NCBI GenBank assembly: GCA_902729315.2
Contig: LR746267.1
Span: 7,194,424 to 7,258,423 of the forward strand
Direction: 5' to 3'
Length of the DNA: 64,000 nt
Source of the DNA: Spirodela intermedia
Taxonomy: Eukaryota > Streptophyta > Magnoliopsida > Alismatales > Araceae
Both the position numbers and the translations under genes were made by a program. Numbering within the stretch: position 1 is the stretch's first letter; each line of letters begins with the position of its first letter. Positions 34,716-44,580 of this stretch are shown piece after piece. Under the pieces are notes generated by a model. It was given only the letters and a program-made list of their open reading frames with translations, was not told where the DNA came from and did not search any database.

Positions 34716-35414
34716 ATGGCGGCGCAAGGAGGTGATTCGATGGTGAATCCACCACGGGAGGCGGATCTCTCTGCGGGAGTTGCAGATGGCCAAGAGCGGG
34801 ATTCCTACGTCTTCTTCCCGGTGATGCTTGGGGTGATCCGCGCACCGGTGAGGGACGGCGAGGAGGCTGCGCCCTCGCCCGCTGCAGATCGGATCGTGAT
34901 GGTGAGCCCTTTGACTCGGGGAGCGGTGGTCCTCATAATGAGAGGAGATCGGCAGGACCTAGCCGCGATGATGGAGGAGATCCTCGCGGCGGAGGGCGGC
35001 GCCGCCGGCCCGCCGCCGGCGTCCAAGGCATCGGTGGATGCCTTGCGCACGGTGAAGCGGCCGGAGGCCGGCGGTGGGGAGGAGGAGATGCAAGATTGCG
35101 CGGTGTGCTTGGATGGGTTGTGGGAGGCGGAGGAGGAGGAGAAGTGTGGGGCGGTGAAGGAGATGCCGTGCGGGCACAGGTTCCATGGCGGTTGCATCGA
35201 GAAGTGGCTGAGTATGCACGGGCTGTGCCCTCTCTGTCGCCATCGGATGCCGGAGGAGGAGAGGGCCGGTGGGAAGAAGGGCGGAGAGGAGGAAGAAATC
35301 GACGGTGATTTCGCCGAGAGGCAGCGGAGGGCGGTGGAGAGGACGATCCTGGCCGCTTTCGGATTCAATTGGGCCATTTCCCCGGGCTTGACCACACAGC
35401 CGCGACAACAATAA
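34716..35414 (+). CDS. RING-H2 finger protein, intronless, putative E3 ubiquitin ligase
   Basis: 232 residues from the ATG at 34716, chosen because it follows the TATA box and CT leader and the upstream frame is only microsatellite. The RING-H2 domain occupies about residues 128-175: CAVC, then MPCGHRFHGGCIEKWL, then CPLC, with correct C3H2C3 spacing. The N-terminal half is acidic and variable with no transmembrane segment. After the RING comes a Glu/Lys-rich stretch and a short hydrophobic end (ILAAFGFNWAISPG). RING-H2 proteins recruit ubiquitin-loaded E2 enzymes; the substrate is unknown. The single exon and high GC content are typical of monocot RING genes. A truncated duplicate lies 1 kb upstream. 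Confidence 0.9.
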   Translation: MAAQGGDSMVNPPREADLSAGVADGQERDSYVFFPVMLGVIRAPVRDGEEAAPSPAADRIVMVSPLTRGAVVLIMRGDRQDLAAMMEEILAAEGGAAGPPPASKASVDALRTVKRPEAGGGEEEMQDCAVCLDGLWEAEEEEKCGAVKEMPCGHRFHGGCIEKWLSMHGLCPLCRHRMPEEERAGGKKGGEEEEIDGDFAERQRRAVERTILAAFGFNWAISPGLTTQPRQQ

Positions 35415-36040
35415 CCAGTCCAGCAGCAGCAAGCAATGGATGATATTGATTGAAGAAGGATTTATTTCCATTTCATTCCCTTCTCCACCTAAATTCTCTC
35501 CGAAACCATTAGGGTTTTTTCCGTCGTACAGGGCTCGTATACAAATCCAGCTTGCAGAATTCGCATAATGTTCAAGTGGATTCGAATTCTTTCTGCAACT
35601 CCTGTTTATTCTGAATATATCAATCAAGAATCTCTCAATTCTTCCGGCTAAGAATCTCCTCTTCTCGGCGAATCCTCTCGGAGGATCAGCTGACGCCACT
35701 GGTCTTCCCGATGGACGACCTTCCTCCCCCTATCTTCGGCTCCTCCCGCTCGCCCAGAAGCCAGGCAATCCGGCATAGAGCAACGAACGCGGAGATCTGT
35801 GCCACGGAGGAGAGCGGCGCCCCCGGCATCACTCTGGTTCTTCGTTTTCAGCGCGAGCTTCCTCCTCGGATAACGCTTGGCCCCAAATATGTCCCTTTAG
35901 TGTCGACATTACCACGCGTCGTGTCACTCGCTCAATGATTCTTTAATGTATTTTGTGAAAAAACCCATTTCGTAGCAGATATTTTTTCGGTCACTAGTAA
36001 TGGCCTCAAACGGGCCCAGCTCACCAAGATTATGTGAGCC

Positions 36041-36090
36041 ATTAAGGCCCATTAAGGCCCGTTAAAGCCCATTAAAGCCCATTAAAGCCA
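36041..36090. promoter_or_regulatory. Five 10-bp tandem repeats of an AAGGCCCATT-type motif
   Basis: ATTAAGGCCC twice, GTTAAAGCCC once, ATTAAAGCCC/ATTAAAGCCA twice, exactly 10 bp apart. Read across units this gives GGCCCATTA / AGCCCATTA, the plant site II (TCP-binding) type. The array is followed by a GA microsatellite (36125-36176). The flanking genes are RING-H2 (ending 35414) and the 3' end of the MYB-CC gene (37133), so no target gene is obvious. Confidence 0.5.
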
Positions 36091-36121
36091 TTATTGACGA
36101 CAGACGGAAAGAGGGAAAAAC

Positions 36122-36124
<3 letters not shown>

Positions 36125-36176
<52 letters not shown>
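36125..36176. repeat. GA dinucleotide microsatellite (about 26 units)
   Basis: Uninterrupted AG tract immediately downstream of the phased 10-bp array. Confidence 0.95.
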
Positions 36177-36181
<5 letters not shown>

Positions 36182-36229
36182 ATTTGGGCTTAGGTGGCCA
36201 ATCAGAGCCCAAGACTTACGAGTTATGGA

Positions 36230-36600
36230 GAAGTAACTCTATTTCGTATGTAATGTTTTTATGATTGGATTGAAACTATTTTTCATAAGCTTTAATCTAG
36301 AAATGAATAATTTTATTTAAATATTCGGAATTATAGCGCAGTTAAGACAGCTACTAATCACACACTAGCTCAGTTTTAAATTAAAATTATTTTTTTTATT
36401 TCATTGAAACTATTTATTAAACATTTTAATCGAGTGATTAATTTTATTCAAAAAAATGAATTATAGCCCATTTATACATCTACTAATTATTGACGCAGTG
36501 AGTCTATTTCTATACAACGCTTTTGAAATTTTATCGAAACTTTTTTCATTAATTTGTAGTCAAGTAATTAATTTGACTACAAATTAATGAGAGGTTTTAA
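36230..36600. repeat. AT-rich degenerate tandem repeats and a 17-bp perfect inverted repeat
   Basis: Three weakly similar ~120-140-bp segments share TTGAAACTATTT, TTTTATT and CTACTAAT motifs. Within the last, CATTAATTTGTAGTCAA (36547-36563) is perfectly inverted at 36573-36589 around a 9-base loop. No gene is seen between 35415 and 37132. Confidence 0.5.
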
Positions 36601-36942
36601 TCATTAACTTATTTTCTGCCGAATGCAATTGAAGAAATAGCGGCGATATAATCCAATCAACCTACTAATCCGATATTACTCAGGATCATCTTAGAAGTCA
36701 GGGGATTAAAGTATTTTCACGCGGACGTCTGACCTGATCCACCTATCCATGCCGTTTACGAGACTGGATCACGATCAAGATCAGCAGATCAGATCCTACT
36801 CTTAACTATGGAAAAGTAATATGCGCATAATTCACCAATTTTGATTGATTTTATAAAGTTCTAAGCCTTGGTTGACTTGATATGTTTCTGACTTTCACCT
36901 TAAAGTCAAGCCCAAAAGGAAAATATATCTCACCATTTTTCT

Positions 36943-36945
<3 letters not shown>

Positions 36946-36990
<45 letters not shown>
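36946..36990. repeat. CT microsatellite (about 22 units)
   Basis: Pure CT tract downstream of the MYB-CC gene's 3' end, which lies on the other strand. Confidence 0.95.
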
Positions 36991-36992
<2 letters not shown>

Positions 36993-37132
36993 CCTCCCTC
37001 CTTCCCTCTCTATCTATCTATCGATAGCAAGTATTTCTTTCCTTGTGAGGTTAAACTAACATTAGAGATGGAAACAGTGAGGGGATTACAGTAGTGAGAG
37101 AAAGTTCATCGACCCACGAGGCATTCCCCCGG

Positions 37133-38337
37133 CTACCTGTTCAAATCAATCTCCTCCGAGCTGCTCTCCTCCTCCTGAGCACCGTTCAGGCAGTGACAAC
37201 TGTGACCCGAATAAATTCCACCGCCGCCGTCTGTCTTTCGCATTGTCGACGGCTCGTTAGTCGACGGCCACTCACCCGCCTCTTCCGGTCTCTCCAGAGT
37301 AGTCAAGCAACTACTACTGGAACAGTCCGCCGCCGGCGATGGCGCTAGGCCACCATAAGAGAAGGATCCGCCGGCGATCTCTCTGTCCACCGCCGCCGCC
37401 ATCTCCGTAGAGCTCCGGCTGTACACGGAGAGCTTCTCTTGCGCCTTCTTCAGAACAGATCGGATATACTTCTCCTGCGCCTCCATCCTGAGCTGTAAGT
37501 GTCTCTGCACCTGCAAGATATTCAGAGAGTAGAAGAAAAAAAGGCATACGAACATTCGTACGAGGGGATCGATTGAAACGACTCCTCCAATAGGTCATGA
37601 AAGATCTGACCTCGATCTGTTCCTGGAACTTGTTCGGCACATCCGTTTGCATTTCCGGAAGGGTCCTGAAATAGCACCATGGACGGCGGCCTTCAAATCT
37701 AACGGAGGGAGAATTCGCAGGAACAGTGATCGCTGCTTACTCGTGGTTCTGAGTTTGGCTTCTATCCCCGTCAGGAATGGCCTCATGGGTCTCAGCTCTA
37801 CAACCGACTGAATGAAGAAAATGTGAGCCGCTGACAGAGAAATGAGTGCTCTTGGAAGAGATAAGGACCTCTCTCACCTCGTTCTACCTCGCAACAAGGC
37901 TCCGGATTGGAGTTGACGGCAATCCGATACTTCTGCAATCGGGGGCATTGGGAAGTAGAGAGAGAGAGAGAGAGAGAGGTAGCCATAGTGATCAGCCCAC
38001 AGTAATGGCTTTCACTGAAAATAGGATATTTCGATTGTGGAAGAAGGAGATGGAGAATGCCTGCAGATGGCTCTTCAGATGACACAAGGAGAGCCCGGGG
38101 ACGCCCATCAGCCTCATCACTGACTTAGGAGTCGCTTCTGCAAATCAATAAGTAAATAGTGGGATACTTGCACTGTACCAGGAGACGAGAATCTTGAGGA
38201 GTTTATTCCGGGGAGAACATACTGGCTGCGCCGCCGAGGTGAGAGACTGCTCCGACGAACTGCTGGTGGAGTTGCCTCGTCCACTTGAGCCTGGGTTTGG
38301 CGGCAGACGCCGGAGCCAACCTACGGTTACTCACCAT
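37133..38337 (-). CDS. MYB-CC (PHR1-like/PHL) transcription factor, six exons
   Basis: Minus-strand exons 38337-38223, 38137-38061, 37932-37878, 37807-37741, 37665-37611 and 37510-37133 join in frame to 248 residues. Residues 14-67 are a single GARP/MYB repeat (KPRLKWTRQLHQQFVGAV, ATPKSVMRLMGVPGLSL, HLKSHLQKYR). Residues about 116-150 are the MYB-CC coiled coil (EQIEVQRHLQLRMEAQEKY). The conserved LHEQ start of that coil is FQEQ here. The tail is Ser/Glu-rich. Family members bind DNA as dimers through these two parts; PHR1 relatives control phosphate-starvation genes and others act in phloem or flowering. The donor after HLQ appears to be GC (CAG|GCATTC) rather than GT; all other junctions are GT-AG. 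With this join the family's KYR follows exactly. Confidence 0.88.
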
Positions 38338-39077
38338 CTCCAGCTGTCAATGAGGAAGACGAATTAAAGAAGAGGGGAAGGGGAAGGGAGACATATGAAT
38401 GAGCTGGGGTTCCTCTTTCCTCCATTAATCTGCTTTCCCATGCACTTCTTTTACTTGAAAGGGGGGAGAGAATCTTTGTTGTAGTAAACAGAGAAAAGCT
38501 TAAAAGAAAAATTAAAGCTTTCAAGTTTTTGGACTCTCAAAAGCAGAGAAGAAAGAAGAAACGCGTGGGGGTTGTTTCTTCCTGTTTTCCCACGCCAATC
38601 TCTCTCTCTCTCTACACTCCCTCAGCTTATCTAGAGAGAGAAGGAGAGACCCACCATCCTTCTCATAACATCAATCTCTGAGGCCTCTTTCGTCCAGGAG
38701 AGGAACTCCCAGTTGTAGGCGGCGGGGAGCCCTTGGCTTTAGCGGTGACGGAGGAATCAAAGAATCCGATCCAAGCCAGGGAACAGGGAGGCCGGCCCTC
38801 ACCTCTGCGCAGACTAATGGGGACGAGCTCTGATTGATCAGAGAGAAACGACCGCTGCTTGGAATCAGTCTCGATTTCGGATCTCTGGTCTTCGTCCCCC
38901 AGCCATTTAGAGAAGAAGGCACGGGTAATAGGACAGAGTAGGGTTGCTGAGGTGACCACAAGACCCGGGACCGGTCACACGGCGTGGACCCACCCCTGCT
39001 AAAAGCCCAGGAAACCGGGGCCCCCGTGGACCCCCGTGAAGCCCCCCAGCTCAGTCCGACATCAGTCAACGCACTTG

Positions 39078-39117
<40 letters not shown>

Positions 39118-39305
39118 GCTACCCGGCCAATGCTATCAGAGCCCGGGCCCGAGTGGAGAAAAGTATTTTCTTTCTACAGGGATCTCGACCCGGAAATAAT
39201 CGGACACTACCGTTGATGGTGTCTATTGGAAGTCAGCTTTTAACGGAGGATTCAAAGTCTGAAAAAGAATCCCCACATAAAGTCAATGGAGACGTGGAAG
39301 ATCTT

Positions 39306-39341
<36 letters not shown>

Positions 39342-39749
39342 TTCTGTGTATATGTGAGTATCTTTGTATTGTTCTCGATAATCAGAGCATGACTAAAGTT
39401 CTCGAGAAGGGCAGAGAGAGAGGAGAACACAAGCAGAGATTCCCAATGCCATTGGGTCTTCATCGTTCTCCTCTCCCTAGGGAAGAATTTGGAAGGGGCT
39501 ATCGACCTGTCGTCTCCCTGGAGCATGGAAGTGCTCATACATGATGGTTAGCAGAGAGAGGAGAGAGAGACACAGGATGGGCCATTCATCTAATGGAAGT
39601 ACCTTTACCACCCAGCGTGCTTACAGCTTTCTTTCGTTCAATTATGCTGGGAAAAGCAGATTCCAGCATGGCAATGAGGGGGGAGGGAGAGAGAGAGAGA
39701 GGGAATTATCAATGGGCTGGTTTGACCCTTGGGTTCAAAGGTAACCTTA

Positions 39750-39826
<77 letters not shown>

Positions 39827-40436
39827 CACTAGATAGTGTAAAGACGGGGTCCAGCGAAAAGCCTACTCGCTGGATTTCAAGTATGCCTCCAATTAGTGAT
39901 GGGAGGATGAGTAATCAGTACGGCTAATAATGTTAGAAAATGTACATGAGTGGTGAAAATTGAAAAAAAATGCTATTGTTGTCGTCAATGACTGTTTATT
40001 TACCAAGCACATTGATAGTTCATTTTGAATATCTGGTTTATTTAGTTAATATGCCACCAAAGGCTGTTTACACAATACATACGTGAAAAATGTTCTAAAT
40101 ATCTACAAATGGGGTAGGGTAATACAATTAATATTCATTATTTTTTTTCCTATATTATGTCCTATGTTTTTTCTATTTAAATTATATGGTTCATCTACTT
40201 GAGAAAATGCACCATATCATATTATTTGATATTGAAGCTATTAAGTTCTATTAACATCAACAAATATTTATATATATATATATAAATTTGTGTTTTATGC
40301 TGAGAAATTAAGCTGAAATAAAGATGCATCCTTAAAAAATTATACTGTTAATGATCGAAGTGGAGGTGGAAGTTGGGAGTAATGGGATGAATTAATACAT
40401 AAATATTAGGAAACCAATCAGTCATTTCCTTCCGGT

Positions 40437-40471
<35 letters not shown>

Positions 40472-40769
40472 ATCAAGTGACATTTCTCCAAGAAGAAGAG
40501 GGCAACAATTATTAATCTAAAGCCATATTTTATAATCGACAACACTGGAGATTTCATGAGCCTCCACTCACGCCTTCTTACCATTCCTGGTGTTCTGCAA
40601 CACCGTTCTCTCTCTCTCTCCCTCTGTCTCGCGCTATATATATATAGTTTTTTTCCTCGACGGCCTTTGTCGTCAGATGCACTTTGCGAATCAAATTATG
40701 TCGGTATATCTACAAAAAAAACAAGTGTAAATTGACAGCTGGATAAGACTGGAGCTAGGAACTCGACCT
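38338..40769. other. Intergenic, microsatellite-rich; no gene recognised
   Basis: 38340-38640 is probably the MYB-CC promoter and contains CT tracts. Further arrays: GA 39081-39114 and 39309-39338, CT 39753-39792 running into CA 39793-39823, GA 40439-40468. A TA tract is at 40272-40284. 39850-40430 is AT-rich. Frames of 60-130 codons here consist largely of the arrays or have no family resemblance. Confidence 0.6.
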
Positions 40770-41060
40770 ACCAGAACTTGCAGGAGGGCGTCAGCCAGTC
40801 TCTTACCCTCAACGTCAACAAGCACGTACAGAGTCTTCATGCATGCAAATGACGATCATCTTCGCTATCAAGTCGATATCACCCGTTGGATTGTCACAAA
40901 CAAATGCCGTGCCCAAGCCGAATGGATCATCATCATCCCTGAGTTGGACTTGAATGACCTTCGTGGGTGAGAATGTAGTGGGAGAGAGGGATGACGGGGA
41001 CTCCATTCCCTGGTCAGCCTCGACCAATGGAGACTCTGCAGAGCGTTGACTTCTGCACAA
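40770..41060 (-). pseudogene. Dirigent-like protein relic
   Basis: Minus strand, about 40970-40830, reads VIQVQLRDDDDPFGLGTAFV and CDNPTGD, then CMHEDSVRAC. This resembles the dirigent core around FGLGTAF.CDNPLT...GLCMH. After DSVRAC one base of frameshift is needed to continue as VLVDVEGKRLADALLQ. The N-terminal half, with the signal peptide, and the C-terminal barrel strands are absent. The family guides phenoxy-radical coupling in lignan biosynthesis; this remnant would not. The assignment is from memory of the family pattern and is moderate. Confidence 0.45.
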
Positions 41061-41453
41061 CAGCAGGCCCCCTCGCCACGACTGACTGTCCCTTTAGTTG
41101 ACGGGCTGAAGCTAGACTCTATCTCTCTCTCTCTCTATTTCTGCACCTTTCAGTGCCGGTCATACATTCAAAGATAAAGGAGCAGACTTAGACCATCCAT
41201 ATACTTACACGGTTTTATTTGCTTTTTTTCAAAGAGTAACCCAGATGTGTATAAATATTTATGTATACGTATATCTCTGTCCTGGAAACATTAGAAGGGC
41301 AGCGTTGACTGTAAAAAAATTGGTAAGTAAAGATCTACACCTCGAGTTGGTGTTTGCTGTGGCTGATAGCTCACAAAGGCCATCAATCGGAAACGTTTTT
41401 CATTCCTATCATTCTTGCACCATTGAGTTTCTCTCTCATTCCCTCCAGATAGC

Positions 41454-41505
<52 letters not shown>
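41454..41505. repeat. GA microsatellite (about 25 units)
   Basis: Uninterrupted GA tract, about 200 bp beyond the 3' end of the PSY-like gene. Confidence 0.95.
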
Positions 41506-41509
<4 letters not shown>

Positions 41510-41701
41510 GCAGCTAAGATCCAGACACAATAAGCTAAATTATCAACAATAGCTTAGAGGGATACACAAACTTGCTTGAAGATGGTATATTCATCCCCAA
41601 TATTTCACATCTTACATGCGACTCTGTGTCAACCATACAACGACCCCAAAATGTCCATAAACATAGTTATATTTATCACACATAGAGGAGGTAGATAAGG
41701 T

Positions 41702-42024
41702 CTAAGGTGGTGGCCTGGGGTTGTGTTTAGTGTTGGGCCCGACTCCCGGGTAATCGCTGCTCGCCAAGTCCATCCTCCCCCTGGTGACCAATTCCTCTGC
41801 AGTGAGATCTTCAATGACAACCCTCTGCTGCGCCTCACCTCCTTGGAGCTTCCGTGGCCACCCTGCAACACAGAAATCAACAGCTTATCAGAGAAGACGG
41901 TGGAGGAGGACCAACGTTATTGGGAGGATGAAGGCTCACCTTCAAGGGGGAGTGCCGTGGGGCGAGTGAGGAGGAAAGTGGAGATCACTAGAGTCACTGC
42001 AATGAAGATAGATGCCCTCTCCAT
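41702..42024 (-). CDS. PSY-like tyrosine-sulfated secreted peptide precursor, two exons
   Basis: Exons 42024-41940 and 41862-41702 (donor GTGAGC, acceptor TTGCAG, phase 1) give 81 residues. The N-terminus MERASIFIAVTLVISTFLLT followed by RPTA is a clean signal peptide. The middle is a variable acidic/basic propeptide (KLQGGEAQQRVVIEDLTAEE). The C-terminus is RMDLASSDYPGVGPNTKHNP followed by RPPP and stop. The DY pair with following Gly/Pro, Asn and His-x-Pro matches the mature PSY peptide pattern (DY..P..N..H.P), in which Tyr is sulfated and Pro hydroxylated and arabinosylated. Mature PSYs promote cell expansion and modulate growth-stress trade-offs through LRR receptor kinases. A TATATATA at 42089-42096 is suitably placed for the promoter. 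Other DY-type sulfated peptides (CIF, RGF) fit less well. Confidence 0.78.
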
Positions 42025-42219
42025 CTCAAGTTATGAAACCCTAATTTGGCTGCTGCCTCTTGTCTGTCCTCCACTTATAGGCATGTTGTATATATAGTCA
42101 CATCGGGAGCCGCGTGGTTCTCACTTACTCCCCCCCTTCGCCAAAAGTCTTGAAAGGTTGGGCAAGGACACAGCTTGCTTCCGGCAAATGGGCATGTACC
42201 TAACACAACAGCAACAACA

Positions 42220-42220
<1 letters not shown>

Positions 42221-42278
<58 letters not shown>

Positions 42279-42369
42279 CGTGGTGGGTACTTCCCATGGA
42301 CGTCTTAAATTGAACATAACCAACTCGAAAAGCTCATCAAGTCTTCTCTATCCTCTCATGTTGTCGTCT

Positions 42370-42441
<72 letters not shown>

Positions 42442-42598
42442 GCTACTCCACAATCTCCGCTTTTTAGTCTTATCCTACAGGTCAACCTACCCCTCTTTCC
42501 CTCCCTCTCTCTCTATGTCTTGGGCACTGACCCTGGAAATCTCGCAAAAAGAAGATATCAAATTTGGGGCATATCAGTGAGAAGTGCCCACTTCGCAT

Positions 42599-42637
<39 letters not shown>

Positions 42638-42640
42638 AAG
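42221..42640. repeat. Cluster of CT/GA microsatellites upstream of the PSY-like gene
   Basis: CT 42221-42273, CT 42376-42448 with small interruptions, GA 42601-42636. Almost half of this 420-bp stretch is dinucleotide repeat. 42640-43630 beyond it has no recognised gene; 43036-43515 is a GC-rich open frame without family resemblance. Confidence 0.9.
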
Positions 42641-43719
42641 AGAGGTGGGGTTGACCATATGGGAAGATAAGCAAGACATGACGAGCTTGAGTAGATTGTG
42701 GACCAATGGAAGACCGGGGGGTACAAGTCAAAGGTGGGTTTTATTTAGTAACTCGGTGGGGTCTTTAAGCCACATGGGAAATGGCAGATAGTCCACTAAG
42801 ATCAGAGATAATTACACGGAAGTCTCACGTTGAAAGTGACTAATTAATAATTAAATATTAGCATCATATATATGTATAGAATTATTAATTATCTACTGCC
42901 TTTAATATATATATTTACGTAAATATCTCATTAGATTCAAAGCCACGTCGACTCTGACCCAACCATTCAGGCCCAACACATATTCAACCCAATAAGTCGG
43001 ATACCGTTGACCTTGGCCCAGCCCAATTCATCCCGTTGGCCCACCTCCGCGATGGAATATTCACTCACCTTCCCCAACCCCCGCTGACCGGGATCCGCCA
43101 CCTATCCCCGGCCCCGTCGCCGCCGCCCCTCCGAGCGAGTTACACGACTTCAAATGAGGTCAACGTCTATGAAGGATCGTCAGCAGAGGACGACACGTGG
43201 GATTCTCTCGCAGCAGTTGAGCCGGACCGCCACCAATCTCTGACCTCTCGGAGTCCCCGGAGCCGCAGGTCCCTGTCTGAAAGATCAACCCAGCCGCCGG
43301 TTCTCGCTCTAACTACTCGCGACGGAGGACTAAAGGCAAAGGAAGGGAGAGGAGACGTCCACGTTGGCCGTCGGCCCCCCCTTCCGCCGCCGTTTCGTCG
43401 CTTTCCGCCGGCCTTCGCTGCCGTCGGTGGCGGCGCGCTCGGTCGCGCACGTGGGAGGTTTGCAGAAACCAAAATAATTAGTAAAAGTAAAGGTAAACGT
43501 ATCTATGGAAAATGATTAAAAAAATATTTGAATGAAAGTATCTGGTAATTAAATATTCGAGGCATTTATAAGATCATAGGGGTACATTGAAAATATATTT
43601 CCTTTCAAGGGATCTTTTTGGGATATTCCCGGCTTTCTCTCTCTCTCTCTCTCCCTCTCTTTCGCTCTCTGTGTACGTCTGTTGCCTCGGCATTTCCGTC
43701 CGTCCACAGACTCCGCGGA

Positions 43720-44020
43720 GGAAAGAGAGAGAGAGAGGTGGCGGATATAATCGTACTCTCGGGTCTTCGCGTGTGCCTCCCCCTTTTGCGAAGCGGCGTC
43801 GTCGATAGCTTCGAAGGTATGCAGTTCGTCGCCCTCTTCTCCCTTCCCCTCTTTGCATGTTTCCCAGGTATGCTTTCGCCTGCTGCAAGGTTGTTTTGGA
43901 TTCTTTCTTGTGATTTGGATTCTCCACGAGTTTCTGCGTTTTGTTTTCAATTTTGTGCTGTTTTCGGCGGCTTCTCTCGGGTCTCTTCGCCGCGGTGTGG
44001 TGTTTTGAGGGTTTCTGATA
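43720..44020 (+). promoter_or_regulatory. Shared 5' module U1 (TATA-like core, 5'UTR exon, intron start) of the MDH gene
   Basis: Contains a GA tract, ATATAAT (about 43745), then a leader ending CGTCGATAGCTTCGAAG with donor GTATGC at 43817. The same sequence occurs at U3 (54945) and, from the leader onward, at U2 (50482). Similarity with U3 continues about 200 bp into the intron (CGGCGGCTTCTCTCGGGT). The MDH 5'UTR intron would be 43817-44547, with acceptor TTGTTCAG 33 bases before the ATG. Confidence 0.75.
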
Positions 44021-44580
44021 GGGTCCTGGATCTCGGCAGACAACCACCATAGAAAAGACGGAAGATAGGCAGAAAAGAAGATTAACGAGAATAAAGCATA
44101 GATTGGGCTCCGAAGAACCCTAGAGTTGGTCGGGGACGGTCGAGAGGTCCTCCGCTCTCCCTCTGCAGCAGATGCCCTCGAATAACTCCTCGACAACTTT
44201 TTCCCTCTACGACAATAAGAAACCCCAGAGTTGGTTTACTGATCTGCATTTTTCATGGTCTGCATGTGAGGTCCATTAAAAAATAAGAAACAATGTTTTT
44301 TGTTTCCAGTTTTCTTTTTTGTTTCTAACTCTTCTTTGAAACCCATGAATGATGTCTCTAGATTTTCAATCAGATTGCTTGTTACTGTTAGAGCTAGCTC
44401 ATCTCTTTCTTCGTAGATTTATTTCATGTAATTATTAGGCTGCTCATGCCAACACAAAAACGCGCAAAAATTTAAAGATTTATGGATTTCTTTTTATAGT
44501 TGTCTGATTGTTCATTTTTCAAACATTTCTGCCTCTACCTTGTTCAGGATCCTATCAAGAATTCCAGATAAAGCTGTAAG

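Noticed and set aside
43036-43515. 159-codon GC-rich frame upstream of MDH
   Set aside because: No recognisable domain; an overlapping minus-strand frame is equally open, so it is treated as upstream DNA.
43549-44196. Minus-strand frames in U1 and U3 that resemble each other
   Set aside because: The similarity reflects the shared 5' module at the DNA level; frames are interrupted differently and lie antisense to leader and intron.
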